Shown here: in pieces, positions 5,233 through 5,259 of the stretch
Layout: each line of letters begins with the position of its first letter
Numbering within the stretch: the first letter of the stretch is position 1
Origin: CAZBQG01 sp964493945
GTDB taxonomy: Bacteria; Pseudomonadota; Alphaproteobacteria; Rhodospirillales; UBA2165
Direction: 5' to 3'
Length of the DNA: 5,259 nucleotides
NCBI GenBank assembly: GCA_964493945.1
Contig: CAZBQG010000275.1
Span: 1 to 5,259, forward strand
Notes under the pieces: model-generated
Databases searched by the model: none
What the model saw: the letters and a program-made list of their open reading frames with translations, nothing else
Told to the model about the DNA's origin: nothing
Position numbers and translations under genes: made by a program

Positions 5233-5259
5233 CTCTCCCGAGCCTAAGATGCGGGGTCG

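Overview
The window reads as a gene-dense bacterial chromosome segment. It is GC-rich (roughly 60% by eye) and has purine-rich Shine-Dalgarno sites and very short intergenic gaps. The protein families and their style suggest an alphaproteobacterium, perhaps of the Rhodospirillales type; this is an inference from style, not a taxonomic search. Seven intact or near-intact genes and one 5'-truncated gene fill almost the whole window. No gap exceeds 88 bp, and I saw no RNA gene, CRISPR array, insertion sequence or origin.

Layout from left to right. (1) A short-chain dehydrogenase/reductase (SDR) on the plus strand, starting at the window edge. (2) A minus-strand pair converging on it: a 4-hydroxybenzoyl-CoA-type hotdog thioesterase (upstream) and a glutathione S-transferase resembling LigF-type beta-etherases (downstream). 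Their reading frames overlap by 8 nt. (3) An 88-bp divergent gap. (4) Two tandem plus-strand SDR paralogues of identical length (254 aa, about 75% identical by hand alignment). (5) A small, very acidic PilZ-domain protein with a TATAAT hexamer and strong ribosome-binding site just upstream. (6) A RutB-like isochorismatase-family cysteine hydrolase with an intact Asp-Lys-Cys triad. (7) Converging on it with a 9-bp gap, the C-terminal half of an Asp/Glu-racemase-superfamily protein (arylmalonate decarboxylase/maleate isomerase type). Its frame is interrupted upstream by an in-frame TGA close to the window edge.

Taken together this looks like part of a small-molecule catabolic region: three NAD-type alcohol/ketone oxidoreductases, an acyl-CoA thioesterase, a glutathione-dependent enzyme, an amidase-like hydrolase and a dicarboxylate isomerase/decarboxylase-like protein. 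SDR plus LigF-like GST plus aromatic acyl-CoA thioesterase invites the hypothesis of aromatic (possibly aryl-ether or lignin-derived) substrate processing. The hydrolase plus maleate-isomerase-like pair separately recalls the end of N-heterocycle degradation. Neither pathway is proven here. The oddest element is the c-di-GMP receptor-type PilZ gene among the metabolic genes.
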